Source of the DNA: Trebonia sp963843745
GTDB lineage: Bacteria; Actinomycetota; Actinomycetes; Streptosporangiales; Streptosporangiaceae
NCBI GenBank assembly: GCA_963843745.1
Contig: CAWJLP010000020.1
Location: 62,001-126,000 of the forward strand
Direction of reading: 5' to 3'
DNA: 64,000 nucleotides
A model generated the notes under the pieces. It had not been told where the DNA came from, did not search any database, and saw only the letters and a program-made list of their open reading frames with translations. Positions within the stretch are counted from its first letter, which is position 1. Each line of letters begins with the position of its first letter. The position numbers and the translations under genes are program-made. Positions 27,172 to 36,674 of the stretch are shown here, piece after piece.

Positions 27172-28529
27172 TACCTGTCCACGCCTCCAATCACCGGGTC
27201 GATCGACGCGATCGCCGGGATCACGTCTGCCAGCAGGCCACCCTCGCACATCGCGGCGAGGGCCTGCAGGTGGTGGAACGAGGGGTCGCGCAGGTGCACG
27301 CGGTAAGGCCTGGTGCCGCCGTCGCTGACTACGTGGCAGCCGAGCTCCCCCTTGGGCGACTCGACCGCCTGGTAGACCTGCCCGGCGGGCACCCGGAAGC
27401 CCTCGGTCACCAGCTTGAAGTGGTGGATCAGGGCCTCCATGGACTGGCCCATGATGTGCGCGATGTGCTCGGGCGACGGCCCGAGCCCGTCAGGGCCGAG
27501 CGACAGCCGGGCCGGCCAGCCGATCTTCGCGTCCTGGATCAGCCATGGGTCGTTCGGCATGGTCCGCTCGGCCAGCCGGTCCACGCACTGCTGCACGATC
27601 CGCAGCGACTGATCGATCTCCTCGATCCTGACCAGGTACCGGCCGTAGGCGTCGCAGGTTTCCTGCGTCGGGACGTCGAACTCGTAGGTCTCGTATCCCA
27701 GGTACGGCTGGGACTTGCGCAGGTCCCACGGCAGGCCGGTCGCCCGCAGGATGGGCCCGGTGACGCCGAGCGCCATGCAGCCCTCCAAGTCGAGGAAGGC
27801 GATGCCTTGCGTGCGAGCCTTGAAAACCGGGTTGGCGTCGATCAGCGTGCGCAGGTCGTGCACCAGCCGCGGCGCCTTGCGCAGGAAGTCGCGGACCGCC
27901 TCGAGGCCGCCGGCCGGCATGTCCTGGGCCACGCCGCCGGGCCGGACGAAGGCGTGGTTCATTCGCAGCCCGGTGATCAGCTCGAACAGGTCAAGGACGT
28001 TCTCCCGCATCCGGACGGCCTGCAGGAAGATCGTCGTGGCGCCGAGTTCCAGGCCGAACGGCCCGATCCCGCCCAGGTGCGAGGCGACACGGTTCAGCTC
28101 GAGCAGGAGGACCCGCATGATCAGGGCGCGCTCGGGCAGCTTGTCCTCGATGCCGAGCAGCCGCTCCACCGCCATGCAGTACGCGGACTCGTTGAAGATC
28201 GGCGTCAGGTAGTCCGCTCTGGTGACGAACGTGGTGCCCTGTGTCCAGGTGCGGTACTCAAGGTTCTTCTCGATGCCGGTGTGCAGGTAGCCGATGGACG
28301 CCCTGACGTCGGAGACGGTCTCGCCGTCAAGGGTCAGGATCAGCCGCAGCACGCCGTGCGTGGAAGGATGCTGCGGTCCCATGTTGACGACGACCAGCTC
28401 GTTTTCTGACCGGTCTTCCTCGCCCGCGGCGACAACCTCGTCCCAGTCCTGCCCGGCCACGTTGTAAACGCGGCCCTGTGCGGCGTCGGCGTCCGCGTCG
28501 GTCGCGCCCGGAGTCGCGTGCGTGGTCAC
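27171..28529 (-). CDS. nuoD: NADH-quinone oxidoreductase subunit D
   Basis: A 452-residue subunit that, with NuoB, forms the quinone-reduction site. NMGPQHPSTHGVLRLIL holds the conserved His loop that contacts the quinone head, and IGYLHTGIEKNLEYRTW follows. I prefer the GTG at 28529, which overlaps the nuoC stop and lies nine bases after GGAG; an ATG at 28538 is nearly on top of that site. Confidence 0.95.
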   Translation of the reverse strand: MTTHATPGATDADADAAQGRVYNVAGQDWDEVVAAGEEDRSENELVVVNMGPQHPSTHGVLRLILTLDGETVSDVRASIGYLHTGIEKNLEYRTWTQGTTFVTRADYLTPIFNESAYCMAVERLLGIEDKLPERALIMRVLLLELNRVASHLGGIGPFGLELGATTIFLQAVRMRENVLDLFELITGLRMNHAFVRPGGVAQDMPAGGLEAVRDFLRKAPRLVHDLRTLIDANPVFKARTQGIAFLDLEGCMALGVTGPILRATGLPWDLRKSQPYLGYETYEFDVPTQETCDAYGRYLVRIEEIDQSLRIVQQCVDRLAERTMPNDPWLIQDAKIGWPARLSLGPDGLGPSPEHIAHIMGQSMEALIHHFKLVTEGFRVPAGQVYQAVESPKGELGCHVVSDGGTRPYRVHLRDPSFHHLQALAAMCEGGLLADVIPAIASIDPVIGGVDR

Positions 28530-29274
28530 GCGTACCATCTCCTCTCCTCGGGCGGCGGCACCTTGGTGCCGCGGTACTCGACCGGAATCCCGCCGAGCGG
28601 GTAGTCCTTGCGCTGCGGGTGCCCGCGCCAGTCGTCAGGCATCTCGATCCTGGTCAGCGCCGGGTGCCCGTCGAAGATGATGCCGAAGAAGTCCCAGGTC
28701 TCCCGCTCGTGCCAGTTCGCCGACGGGTACACGGAGACCACCGAGGGAATGTGCGCGTCGCCGTCGGGCGCGCTCACCTCGAGCCTGAGCCGGCGGTTGT
28801 GCGTGATCGACACCAAGTGGTACACGGCACGCAGCTCGCGGCCGGTGTCCTCCGGGTAGTGCACGCCAGACACGCCGCCGAAGATCTCGAACCGCAGCTC
28901 GGGCTCCTTCAGCAGCTTCTCGCACACCGCCACGAGCCGCTCGCGGCGCACGTGGAAGGTGACCTCGCCGCGGTCCACGACCACCCGCTCGATGGCGTCG
29001 AAGAAGCCGAGCCCGTCCGCCTCGAGCGCGCCGCCCAGCTCCTGCGCGATCGTGTCGAAGTAGCTGCCGTACGGCGGCTCCGATGACACCGGCGGCCGCT
29101 TGTGGACCTGGAGCAGGCCGTACCCGGACGTGTCGGGCGTATCGTGCACGCCGAACATGCCCCTGCGCACCACCTGCGCGGCGGCCGGCTGCTCATCCCG
29201 GCGGGCCGGGAGGCCGTCTTCCGCCACGGCGGGCGGCTCGCCGGCCGGGGTCCCCGGCTCGCCGGGCGCCTGGC

Positions 29275-29278
<4 letters not shown>
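28526..29278 (-). CDS. nuoC: NADH-quinone oxidoreductase subunit C
   Basis: A 250-residue peripheral subunit. The conserved core is SVYPSANWHERETWDFFGIIFDGHP and RKDYPLGG. The first 45 residues are a Pro/Ala/Glu-rich extension common in actinobacteria. Its ATG overlaps the nuoB stop as ATGA, and its own stop overlaps nuoD. Confidence 0.95.
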
Positions 29279-29844
<566 letters not shown>

Positions 29845-29848
29845 GTCG

Positions 29849-30208
29849 CTAATCCCAGTCCAGGCCGCCGCGCCGCCACACGTAGGTGTACGCGATGAGC
29901 ACGGTGACGACGAAGGTGACCATCTCCACGAGACCGAACGCCCCCAGCTGGTTGAAGGTCACCGCCCAGGGGTACAGGAACACGATCTCGATGTCGAAGA
30001 CGATGAACAGCATGGCGGTCACGTAGTAGTGGACCGGGATCTTGCCGCCGCCCAGCGGGATCGGGGTTGGCTCGATGCCGCACTCGTAGGCTTCCAGCTT
30101 CGCCTTGTTCCAGCGCTTCGGGCCCGCGAAGGTCCCTACCGTGACTGAGAACGCCGCGAAGCCGAAGGCGAGAATGGCCAGCACGAGGATCGGTATGTAC
30201 AGCTTCAC
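29849..30208 (-). CDS. nuoA: NADH-quinone oxidoreductase subunit A
   Basis: A 119-residue protein with three membrane helices. The conserved loop YECGIEPTPIP contains the cysteine that faces the quinone channel, and FIVFDIEIVFLYPWA is the family signature. The start is a GTG. It lies 45 bases after menJ with no terminator between them, so the two are probably in one transcript. Confidence 0.95.
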   Translation of the reverse strand: MKLYIPILVLAILAFGFAAFSVTVGTFAGPKRWNKAKLEAYECGIEPTPIPLGGGKIPVHYYVTAMLFIVFDIEIVFLYPWAVTFNQLGAFGLVEMVTFVVTVLIAYTYVWRRGGLDWD

Positions 30209-30253
30209 CGTGCTTCCGCCCCCTCTCTGTGGTGATTCATCCTAGGCATCGGC

Positions 30254-31537
30254 TCACCTGGGGTTCGGTGCGAGTCGGGTCATGCCGTTGATCAGGCGAT
30301 CCGCGGCGTCGCCACCCCGCGGATCGGTCAGGTTGGCCAGCAGCTTGAGTGCGAACCGCATCAGCGCCGGCCGGGCCATACCGTGCCTGGTCGCGAAGCG
30401 CATCAACTGCGGCCGCCCGAGTAGCTGCACGAACACCCGGCCGAGGGCATAGTAGCCGCCGTAGCTGTCGGCCAGTGCCCGCGGGTACCCGTGGAGCACC
30501 CGTTCGGCCTGCTCGCGGGTCGGGCAGGCGAGCGCCGTGGCGATCGTGCCCGCCAGGATCTCGCCGGACTCCATCGCGTACGCGATGCCCTCGCCGTTGA
30601 ACGGGTTCACCATGCCGGCCGCGTCGCCGGCCAGCAGCAGCCCCCGGTAGTAATGCGGGGTGCGGTTGAAGCCCATCGGCAGCGCGGCGCCGCGCACCGG
30701 CTCTGTCCTGTTCTCCTCGGTGTAGCCCCACTCCTCGGGCATCGAGCTCAGCCAGCGCTTCAGCAGCGCCCGGTAGTCGGTGTTGCCGAACGCTTCCGAG
30801 GTGTTCAGCATGCCGAGGCCGACGTTGGACGTGCCGTCGCCCATCCCGAAGATCCAGCCGTACCCGGGCAGCAGCCGGTCGCCGTCCCACAGGTCGAGCC
30901 ATGACTCCAGGTAGTCGTCGTCGTGCCGCGGCGACGTGTAGTAGGTGCGGACGGCGACGCCGAGCGGACGGTCGTCCCGCTTGTGCAGGCCCATCGCGAC
31001 CGAGAGCCGCGATGAGTTCCCGTCGGCCGCCACGATGACGCGGGCACGGTAGGTGGTGGAGTCACCACGGGCCCGTTCGGAATCATCTGTATTCGCCGTC
31101 ACCCCGATGATGCGGCCAGCGTCGTCAAGGACGGGACCGGTGACCGTGACTCCCTCGAGGAGCTTGGCGCCGGCGGCCTGGGCGCGGCGGGCCAGCGTCT
31201 CGTCGAGCGAGGCGCGGGTGCGCACCAGACCGTAGCCGGGGTAGCTGTCGAGCTCGGGCCACGGCAGCTCGAGCCGCATGCCCGCGCCGATCACCCGCAG
31301 GCCCTTGTTGCGCAGCCAGCCGGAGCCGGGGCCGACGTCGACGCCCATCGCGATCAGCGGCTTGACCGCGCGCGGGGTCAGCCCGTCGCCGCACACCTTG
31401 TCCCTGGGGAACCGCGCCTTCTCGAGCAGCAGCACGTTCAGCCCTGCCTGCGCCAGGTAAAAGGCGGTGGTGGCGCCGGACGGTCCGGCGCCGACGACGA
31501 TCACGTCGGCGTCGTCGTCCTTAACGTGCTCGGTCAC
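30254..31537 (-). CDS. menJ: geranylgeranyl reductase-family flavoprotein, probable menaquinone reductase MenJ
   Basis: The 427-residue protein has an FAD dinucleotide-binding motif (VIVVGAGPSGATTAFYLAQAG), the substrate-channel motif FPRDKVCGDGLTPRAV and the second FAD motif LLLAGDAAGMVNPFNGEGI. These identify the geranylgeranyl reductase/MenJ family. In Mycobacterium tuberculosis MenJ reduces one double bond of the menaquinone isoprenoid chain; I infer the same here because the gene heads the complex I operon and lies beside menG. The GTG at 31537 has only a weak ribosome site. A Rex-type operator lies 29 bases upstream. Confidence 0.88.
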   Translation of the reverse strand: MTEHVKDDDADVIVVGAGPSGATTAFYLAQAGLNVLLLEKARFPRDKVCGDGLTPRAVKPLIAMGVDVGPGSGWLRNKGLRVIGAGMRLELPWPELDSYPGYGLVRTRASLDETLARRAQAAGAKLLEGVTVTGPVLDDAGRIIGVTANTDDSERARGDSTTYRARVIVAADGNSSRLSVAMGLHKRDDRPLGVAVRTYYTSPRHDDDYLESWLDLWDGDRLLPGYGWIFGMGDGTSNVGLGMLNTSEAFGNTDYRALLKRWLSSMPEEWGYTEENRTEPVRGAALPMGFNRTPHYYRGLLLAGDAAGMVNPFNGEGIAYAMESGEILAGTIATALACPTREQAERVLHGYPRALADSYGGYYALGRVFVQLLGRPQLMRFATRHGMARPALMRFALKLLANLTDPRGGDAADRLINGMTRLAPNPR

Positions 31538-31565
31538 GTGTCTTCTATCCGCTGCCTTGAGGTTC

Positions 31566-31583
31566 TTGTGAAGCGCTTCACAA
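31566..31583 (-). promoter_or_regulatory. Rex operator (ROP box) controlling the menJ-nuo operon
   Basis: TTGTGAAGCGCTTCACAA is a perfect 18-base palindrome that exactly fits the Rex consensus TTGTGAAnnnnTTCACAA. Rex is the NADH/NAD+-sensing repressor; in Streptomyces coelicolor ROP sites occur upstream of nuoA-N and cyd genes. The site lies 29 bases from the menJ start codon, so it can govern menJ, all 14 nuo genes and perhaps the polyprenyl synthase. Confidence 0.9.
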
Positions 31584-31660
31584 ATTCTTTGCCGTTAGTT
31601 TAATCCCGGACCGGTTTGGGCCTCAGGCCACCCCTCCCGTAGCGGGACCGGAGAACCAGC

Positions 31661-32386
31661 CTAGAGGTTACGCGCGACGTGGATGGCGACCACGCCGAGG
31701 GTCAGGTCGCGCCACCGCACCGCCGACCAGCCCGCCGCCCGGATCACGTCCGCGAGTTCCCGCTGCGCTGGCCAGTCGGAGATCGACTCGGCCAGGTACT
31801 CGTACGCATCGGGGTTGCGCGCGGCGCGCCGTGCGACCGCCGGCAGAACGCCGGTCAGGTAACGCCGGTAAAGCATATCGATGGGCTCAACAGTAATCCT
31901 GCTGAACTCGCACACCACGAGCCGGCCGCCGGGCCGCGTCACCCGGCGCATCTCGGCGAGCGCGTCGCGCGCGCCGCGCACGTTCCGCAGCCCGAACGAG
32001 ATCGTGACCGCGTCGAACGCACCATCCCGGAACGGCAGTTTCAGCGCGTCGCCCGCGGCGAAGGCCACCCGGCCCCTTGTCTTGTCCCGCAACGGGTCCC
32101 TGGCCGTCAGGCGCGCCTGCCCGGCCTGCAGCATGCCGAACGAGAAGTCGCAGGCCACGCAGTTCGCCCCGGACGCGGCGAAGGTCACCGACGAGGTCCC
32201 GGTGCCCGCCGCCAGGTCGAGCACGCGCTCCCCAGGACCGGCCTGGAGGACGCGCTGGACGCGCTTGCGCCACAGCCTGACCTGGCCCATCGACAGGATG
32301 TCGTTCATCATGTCGTAGCGCCCGGCCAGGGCGTCGAACATCGCCGCCACTTCGGCTGGCTGCTTGTCGAGATCAGCGCGAGTCAT
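31661..32386 (-). CDS. menG: demethylmenaquinone methyltransferase
   Basis: This SAM-dependent enzyme adds the ring methyl group in the last common step of menaquinone synthesis. The 241-residue protein shows the UbiE/MenG signature: YDMMNDILSMGQVRLWR, the SAM motif VLDLAAGTGTSSVTFA, FSFGMLQAGQ, and ISFGLRNVRGARDALAEMRRVTRPGG. I chose the ATG at 32386 because it begins the family's typical N-terminus (TRADLDKQPAEVAAMFDALAGRYD). It lies 17 bases after the S9 peptidase gene on the same strand and 95 bases before the Rex box. Confidence 0.93.
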   Translation of the reverse strand: MTRADLDKQPAEVAAMFDALAGRYDMMNDILSMGQVRLWRKRVQRVLQAGPGERVLDLAAGTGTSSVTFAASGANCVACDFSFGMLQAGQARLTARDPLRDKTRGRVAFAAGDALKLPFRDGAFDAVTISFGLRNVRGARDALAEMRRVTRPGGRLVVCEFSRITVEPIDMLYRRYLTGVLPAVARRAARNPDAYEYLAESISDWPAQRELADVIRAAGWSAVRWRDLTLGVVAIHVARNL

Positions 32387-32403
32387 GGCTGACAGCCTGC
32401 CAC

Positions 32404-34473
32404 TTACAGCAGCGCGGGCCGCTGCCAGGGTTCGGATAGCACGTGCTGGGCGAGGAACGCGAACACCGTCTCGTACCAGACCGCGGCGTTGCCGGGGGTG
32501 AGGATCCAGTGGTTCTCGTCGGGGAAGTAGAGGAACTTCGCGTCCACCTGATGCCGCTTGAGGTCCCACCACAGCCGGTGCGCCTCCGCTACCGGAACCC
32601 GGTAGTCCTTGTTGCCGTGGATCACGAGGATCGGGGTGGTGATCTTCTCCACGTGCAGGTGCGGGGAGTTCTGCTCGTACATTCCCGGCTCGGTCAGCGG
32701 GTCGCCGAACTGCGGGTGGAACCAGTGCGCGACGTCCGTGGTGCTCATCATCTGGTCCAGCGCCCACAGCCCGGCGTGGCTGACGATCGCGTTGAACCGG
32801 TCGGTGTGGCCCGCGATCCAGTTCGCCATGTAGCCGCCGTACGAGCCGCCCATCATGGCGGTCCGCGACCCGTCGATGTCGTCGCGGGCCACGGCGACGT
32901 CGGTGAGGGTTATCACGTCGTCGAACGTGCGCGAGCCCCACTGGTGGTAACCGCGCGCCACGAAGGCCCGGCCGTAGCCCGTAGACAGCGCCGGATCCGG
33001 TAGCAGCACCGCGTATCCGCGCGCCGCCATCAGCCATGGGTTCCACCGCCACGACCAGGAGTTCCAGCTCGACATCGGGCCGCCGTGCACCCACAGCAGC
33101 AGGGGTGCCTTGTGATCCTGGTTCGCTCCGTCCGGCAGCACCAGCCAGGCGCGCAGCGGCTGGCCGTCGTCGGCGGTCGTCTCCAGCTCGGTCAGCCTGC
33201 CGGGCAGCGCCAGGTGACCGCCGGGGCTGTCCAGCGCCGTGATCTCCCCGGTCGCGACGTCGATGCGGACCGGCGCGGGCGGCGCGTCGACCGCGGACCG
33301 GAGGGCGAACAGCGCGGTGCCGTCGGGGGACGGGTTCAGTTCGCTGTAGTGGCCGTGATCCGTGGTCAGCCTGCTGATCTCGCCGGTGCCGACCGCCACC
33401 CTGAACACCGGACGCCTGCCGGTGTCGTCGGCGGTGAAGTACACCCAGCGGCCGGCCGGATCCCAGACCGGGCTGCCCGGCCACCGGTCGAGGCCGCCGG
33501 TCAGGTCGCGCGCTTCGCCGCTGCCGTCGGTGTTCACCAGCACCAGCGTCTCGTCGTGCGGCTCTTCCCTGGTGAAGTGGCTGGTGCACAGACACGCCAG
33601 CCGCAGCCCGTCCGGCGAGAAGGCGGGACTGGCATAGTCCAGGTCAGGGTCGGTGAGCAGCACGGTCCGCTTGCCGGCGGGCAGGTCGATCAGCACAAGT
33701 TCCTGGTGTGCCTGCACGCCATCGCGCCAGCGCCACCAGGTGACCGCGGCCAGCGTTCCGTCCGGGCTCAGCGCCACCGACGACTGGAACAGTGCGCGGC
33801 CCGCGTCCGGGGTGAGGTCGCGGGTCTCGTACCGGGAGTCCTCGGTTCCGGCGCCGGCGTCTGGCGACGGGATGACCGCGAACAGCCGCGGATCGGCCGG
33901 GCCGAGGTCGTGGTCCCAGTAGCGGACCGGGACGGTCTCGTGCAGGATCGCGGTGACGCCGGCGTCCTTGCGCTCCTTGCGCAGCCGCTCGTCCTCGTCT
34001 CCCAGCGCCGGCGAGATGACCACGATGGCCGGCGCGTCTGCGGCCGTTTCCAGCCCGTTGATCCCGCCGGGCAGCGACCCGACGATGCGTGCCTCGCCGC
34101 CTCCGGCGGGCAGCAGCCACAACGCCGGGCCTTCGGCGCGGACAGTGTCGCCGCCCCGCCCGCCGTTCCCCTCGCCGTTGTCAGGCGCCGGGCGCTTGGA
34201 GGTGAACAGCAGCGAGCCGTCAGGGAGGAAGCGCGGGCCGCCCTCCCCCTCGGCGGACCTGGTGAGCCGGTGCGGCGCGCCACCCAGCGGGTCGATCCGC
34301 CAGATGCTGGTAACGAACTTCTTCTTGTCCGCGCTCAGCGTCTGCACGCTGGCCGCCAGCCAGCTGCCGTCGGGCGACAGCCGTAGTCCGGTAATTCGCG
34401 GAATGGCGACGTAATCGCTCAGGTCGTGGAAGGGGGAGGTCGCAGAAGGCACAAATGCGACCATATCCCGCAT
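32404..34473 (-). CDS. S9-family serine peptidase (prolyl oligopeptidase/acylaminoacyl peptidase type)
   Basis: The 689-residue protein has an N-terminal beta-propeller made of Asp-Gly/Ser-rich repeats (LSPDGSWLAAS, FLPDGSLLFTS, FSPDGLRLACL, PSPDGTALFAL) and a C-terminal alpha/beta hydrolase. The nucleophile is in GGSYGGYMANW, the acid in HGNKDYRVP and the histidine in DENHWIL. These enzymes cleave short peptides, often after release of N-acylated residues. No signal peptide is visible, so it is probably cytoplasmic. The start could be the ATG at 34473 or 34464. It precedes menG, but a joint function is not evident. Confidence 0.9.
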   Translation of the reverse strand: MRDMVAFVPSATSPFHDLSDYVAIPRITGLRLSPDGSWLAASVQTLSADKKKFVTSIWRIDPLGGAPHRLTRSAEGEGGPRFLPDGSLLFTSKRPAPDNGEGNGGRGGDTVRAEGPALWLLPAGGGEARIVGSLPGGINGLETAADAPAIVVISPALGDEDERLRKERKDAGVTAILHETVPVRYWDHDLGPADPRLFAVIPSPDAGAGTEDSRYETRDLTPDAGRALFQSSVALSPDGTLAAVTWWRWRDGVQAHQELVLIDLPAGKRTVLLTDPDLDYASPAFSPDGLRLACLCTSHFTREEPHDETLVLVNTDGSGEARDLTGGLDRWPGSPVWDPAGRWVYFTADDTGRRPVFRVAVGTGEISRLTTDHGHYSELNPSPDGTALFALRSAVDAPPAPVRIDVATGEITALDSPGGHLALPGRLTELETTADDGQPLRAWLVLPDGANQDHKAPLLLWVHGGPMSSWNSWSWRWNPWLMAARGYAVLLPDPALSTGYGRAFVARGYHQWGSRTFDDVITLTDVAVARDDIDGSRTAMMGGSYGGYMANWIAGHTDRFNAIVSHAGLWALDQMMSTTDVAHWFHPQFGDPLTEPGMYEQNSPHLHVEKITTPILVIHGNKDYRVPVAEAHRLWWDLKRHQVDAKFLYFPDENHWILTPGNAAVWYETVFAFLAQHVLSEPWQRPALL

Positions 34474-34496
34474 CAGCCAGCCGGGCTAGACGCCGA

Positions 34497-35759
34497 TCAA
34501 TGTGCGTCCGTGATCATGACGGTGCCGACCGTAGTGTTGGTCGCCTCGTCGATAAGGATCATCCCGCCGGTCAGCCGGTTCCGCGCGTACGGGTCGGCGA
34601 ACACCGGCTGGGTCAGCCGCATCCGCACCCGGCCGATTTCGTTGAGCCCGAGCTGCGGCGCGGTCTCGTCCCTGTGCAGGGTGTTGACGTCGATCCGGTA
34701 CAGCAGGTCGGTGACGATCCCCTTGACCGTGCGCGTGGTGTGCTTGACGATCAGCCGGGAGCGCGGCGCGAGCGGCCGGTCAGCGGTCATCCAGCACACC
34801 ATGGCCTCGATGTCCTGCGCGACGTGCGGGCGGTTGTGCGGGCGGCAGATGAGGTCGCCGCGGGAGATGTCCACGTCGTCATCGAGCAGCAGGGTCACCG
34901 ACATCGGCGGGAAGGCCTCGTCGACGGCGGTGCCCGCCATGTCGATCCGCTTGATCCTGGTGCTGAATCCGGACGGCAGGTGCATCACCTCGTCGCCAGG
35001 CTTGAGCACGCCGCCCGCCACCTGGCCGGCGTAGCCGCGGTAATCGTGCAGCTCGGGATCGCTCGAGGCGTGCGGCCGGATCACGTACTGCACGGGGAAC
35101 CGCACGTCGATCAGGTTGCGGTCGGACGCGATGTGCAGGTGCTCCAGGTGGTGCAGCAGCGACGGGCCCTCGTACCAGGGCATGTTCGCGCTGCGGTCCA
35201 CCACGTTGTCGCCGAGCAGCGCGGAGATCGGGATGAACGTGAGGTCCTGGACCTCCAGCTTGGCCGCGAACTTGGAGAACTCGTCGCAGATCTGCTCGAA
35301 TACCTGCTGGTCGAAGCCGACGAGGTCCATCTTGTTCACCGCGAGCACCAGGTGCGGCACCCGCAGCAGCGTGGTGAGGAAGGCGTGCCTTCTCGACTGC
35401 TCGGTCAGGCCGTTGCGCGCGTCGACCAGGATGATGGCCAGGTCGGCGGTGGAGGCGCCGGTGACCATGTTCCGCGTGTACTGGATGTGGCCTGGGGTGT
35501 CGGCGATGATGAACTTCCGCCGCGGCGTCGCGAAGTACCGGTACGCGACGTCGATCGTGATGCCCTGCTCCCGTTCGGCCCGCAGCCCGTCGGTCAGCAG
35601 CGCGAGGTTGGTCGACTCCTCGCCCCGGTCCCTTGACGTCCGCTCCACGGACTGGAGCTGGTCTTCGAAGATGGCCTTCGAGTCGTAGAGCAGGCGGCCG
35701 ATCAGCGTGGACTTACCGTCGTCTACCGAGCCAGCGGTGGCGAACCGCAAGATGTCCAT
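34497..35759 (-). CDS. cysN: sulfate adenylyltransferase, large GTPase subunit
   Basis: CysN is a GTPase that drives adenylylation of sulfate together with CysD. G-protein motifs are all present: GSVDDGKST (G1), the switch region GITIDVAYRYF, DTPGHIQYTRNM (G3) and NKMD (G4). The 420-residue length ends after the elongation-factor-like domains, so there is no fused APS kinase as in the mycobacterial CysNC. It lies three bases after cysD. No cysC or cysH is visible in the window. Confidence 0.94.
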   Translation of the reverse strand: MDILRFATAGSVDDGKSTLIGRLLYDSKAIFEDQLQSVERTSRDRGEESTNLALLTDGLRAEREQGITIDVAYRYFATPRRKFIIADTPGHIQYTRNMVTGASTADLAIILVDARNGLTEQSRRHAFLTTLLRVPHLVLAVNKMDLVGFDQQVFEQICDEFSKFAAKLEVQDLTFIPISALLGDNVVDRSANMPWYEGPSLLHHLEHLHIASDRNLIDVRFPVQYVIRPHASSDPELHDYRGYAGQVAGGVLKPGDEVMHLPSGFSTRIKRIDMAGTAVDEAFPPMSVTLLLDDDVDISRGDLICRPHNRPHVAQDIEAMVCWMTADRPLAPRSRLIVKHTTRTVKGIVTDLLYRIDVNTLHRDETAPQLGLNEIGRVRMRLTQPVFADPYARNRLTGGMILIDEATNTTVGTVMITDAH

Positions 35760-35762
35760 GTT

Positions 35763-36674
35763 CTAGAAGTAGCCTTCCCGCTTGCGGTCTTCCATCGCCG
35801 CCTCGCTCGTCCGGTCGTCGGCGCGGGTCTGGCCGCGCTCGGTGATCCTGGTGGCGGCGATCTCCGCGATCACCTCGCTGATCGTCGCGGCGGTCGAGGT
35901 GACCGCGCCGGTGATCGTCATGTCGCCGACGGTCCGGTACCGCACGGTCGCGGTGAACGGCTGCTCGTCCTCCGTTTGCGGCAGGAACTCGTTGACAGCC
36001 AGCAGGATGCCGTCGCGCTCGAACACCTCGCGCTCGTGCGCGTAGTAGATCGACGGGATCTCCAGGTTCTCCCGCTCGATGTAGGCCCAGACGTCCAGCT
36101 CGGTCCAGTTCGACAGCGGGAACACCCGGATGTGCTCGCCGCGGCTGATCTTGGTGTTGTAGAGGTTCCACAGCTCGGGGCGCTGGTTCTTCGGGTCCCA
36201 CTGGCCGAACTCGTCACGGAAGCTGAATACCCGCTCCTTGGCGCGGGCCTTCTCCTCGTCGCGCCGTGCCCCCCCGAACAGGGCGTCGAACCGGTGCTCC
36301 TCGATCGCGTCGAGCAGGGTCACGGTCTGCAGCCGGTTCCTGCTGACCCAGCGGCCGGTCTCCTCGACGGCACGCCCCTGGTCGATCGAGTCCTGGACGC
36401 TGGCGACGACGAGCCTGACACCGAGCTCGGCGGCCCTTCTGTCGCGGAACTCGAGCACCTCCGGGAAGTTGTGCCCGGTGTCCACGTGCATGACGGGGAA
36501 CGGGATGTTCGCGGGGCGGAACGCCTTCTCCGCCAGCGCGAGCACCACGATGGAGTCCTTGCCGCCGGAAAACAGCAGCGCGGGCCGCTCGAACTCAGCG
36601 GCGACCTCACGCATGATGTGGATCGACTCGGCCTCGAGCACGTCCAGCTGGGACAACAGGTAATCAGATCGCAT
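35763..36674 (-). CDS. cysD: sulfate adenylyltransferase, small subunit
   Basis: CysD forms adenosine 5'-phosphosulfate from ATP and sulfate. The 303-residue protein has the PP-loop LLFSGGKDSIVVLALAEKAF, FPVMHVDTGHNFPEV, and FGGARRDEEKARAKERVFSFRD. The C-terminal WTELDVWAYIERE is typical. The ATG at 36674 lies within the end of cysQ (11-base overlap), giving the start MRSDYLLSQLDVLEAESIHIMREV, the usual family N-terminus. The operon cysQ-cysD-cysN therefore covers sulfate activation and recycling of its by-product. Confidence 0.94.
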   Translation of the reverse strand: MRSDYLLSQLDVLEAESIHIMREVAAEFERPALLFSGGKDSIVVLALAEKAFRPANIPFPVMHVDTGHNFPEVLEFRDRRAAELGVRLVVASVQDSIDQGRAVEETGRWVSRNRLQTVTLLDAIEEHRFDALFGGARRDEEKARAKERVFSFRDEFGQWDPKNQRPELWNLYNTKISRGEHIRVFPLSNWTELDVWAYIERENLEIPSIYYAHEREVFERDGILLAVNEFLPQTEDEQPFTATVRYRTVGDMTITGAVTSTAATISEVIAEIAATRITERGQTRADDRTSEAAMEDRKREGYF

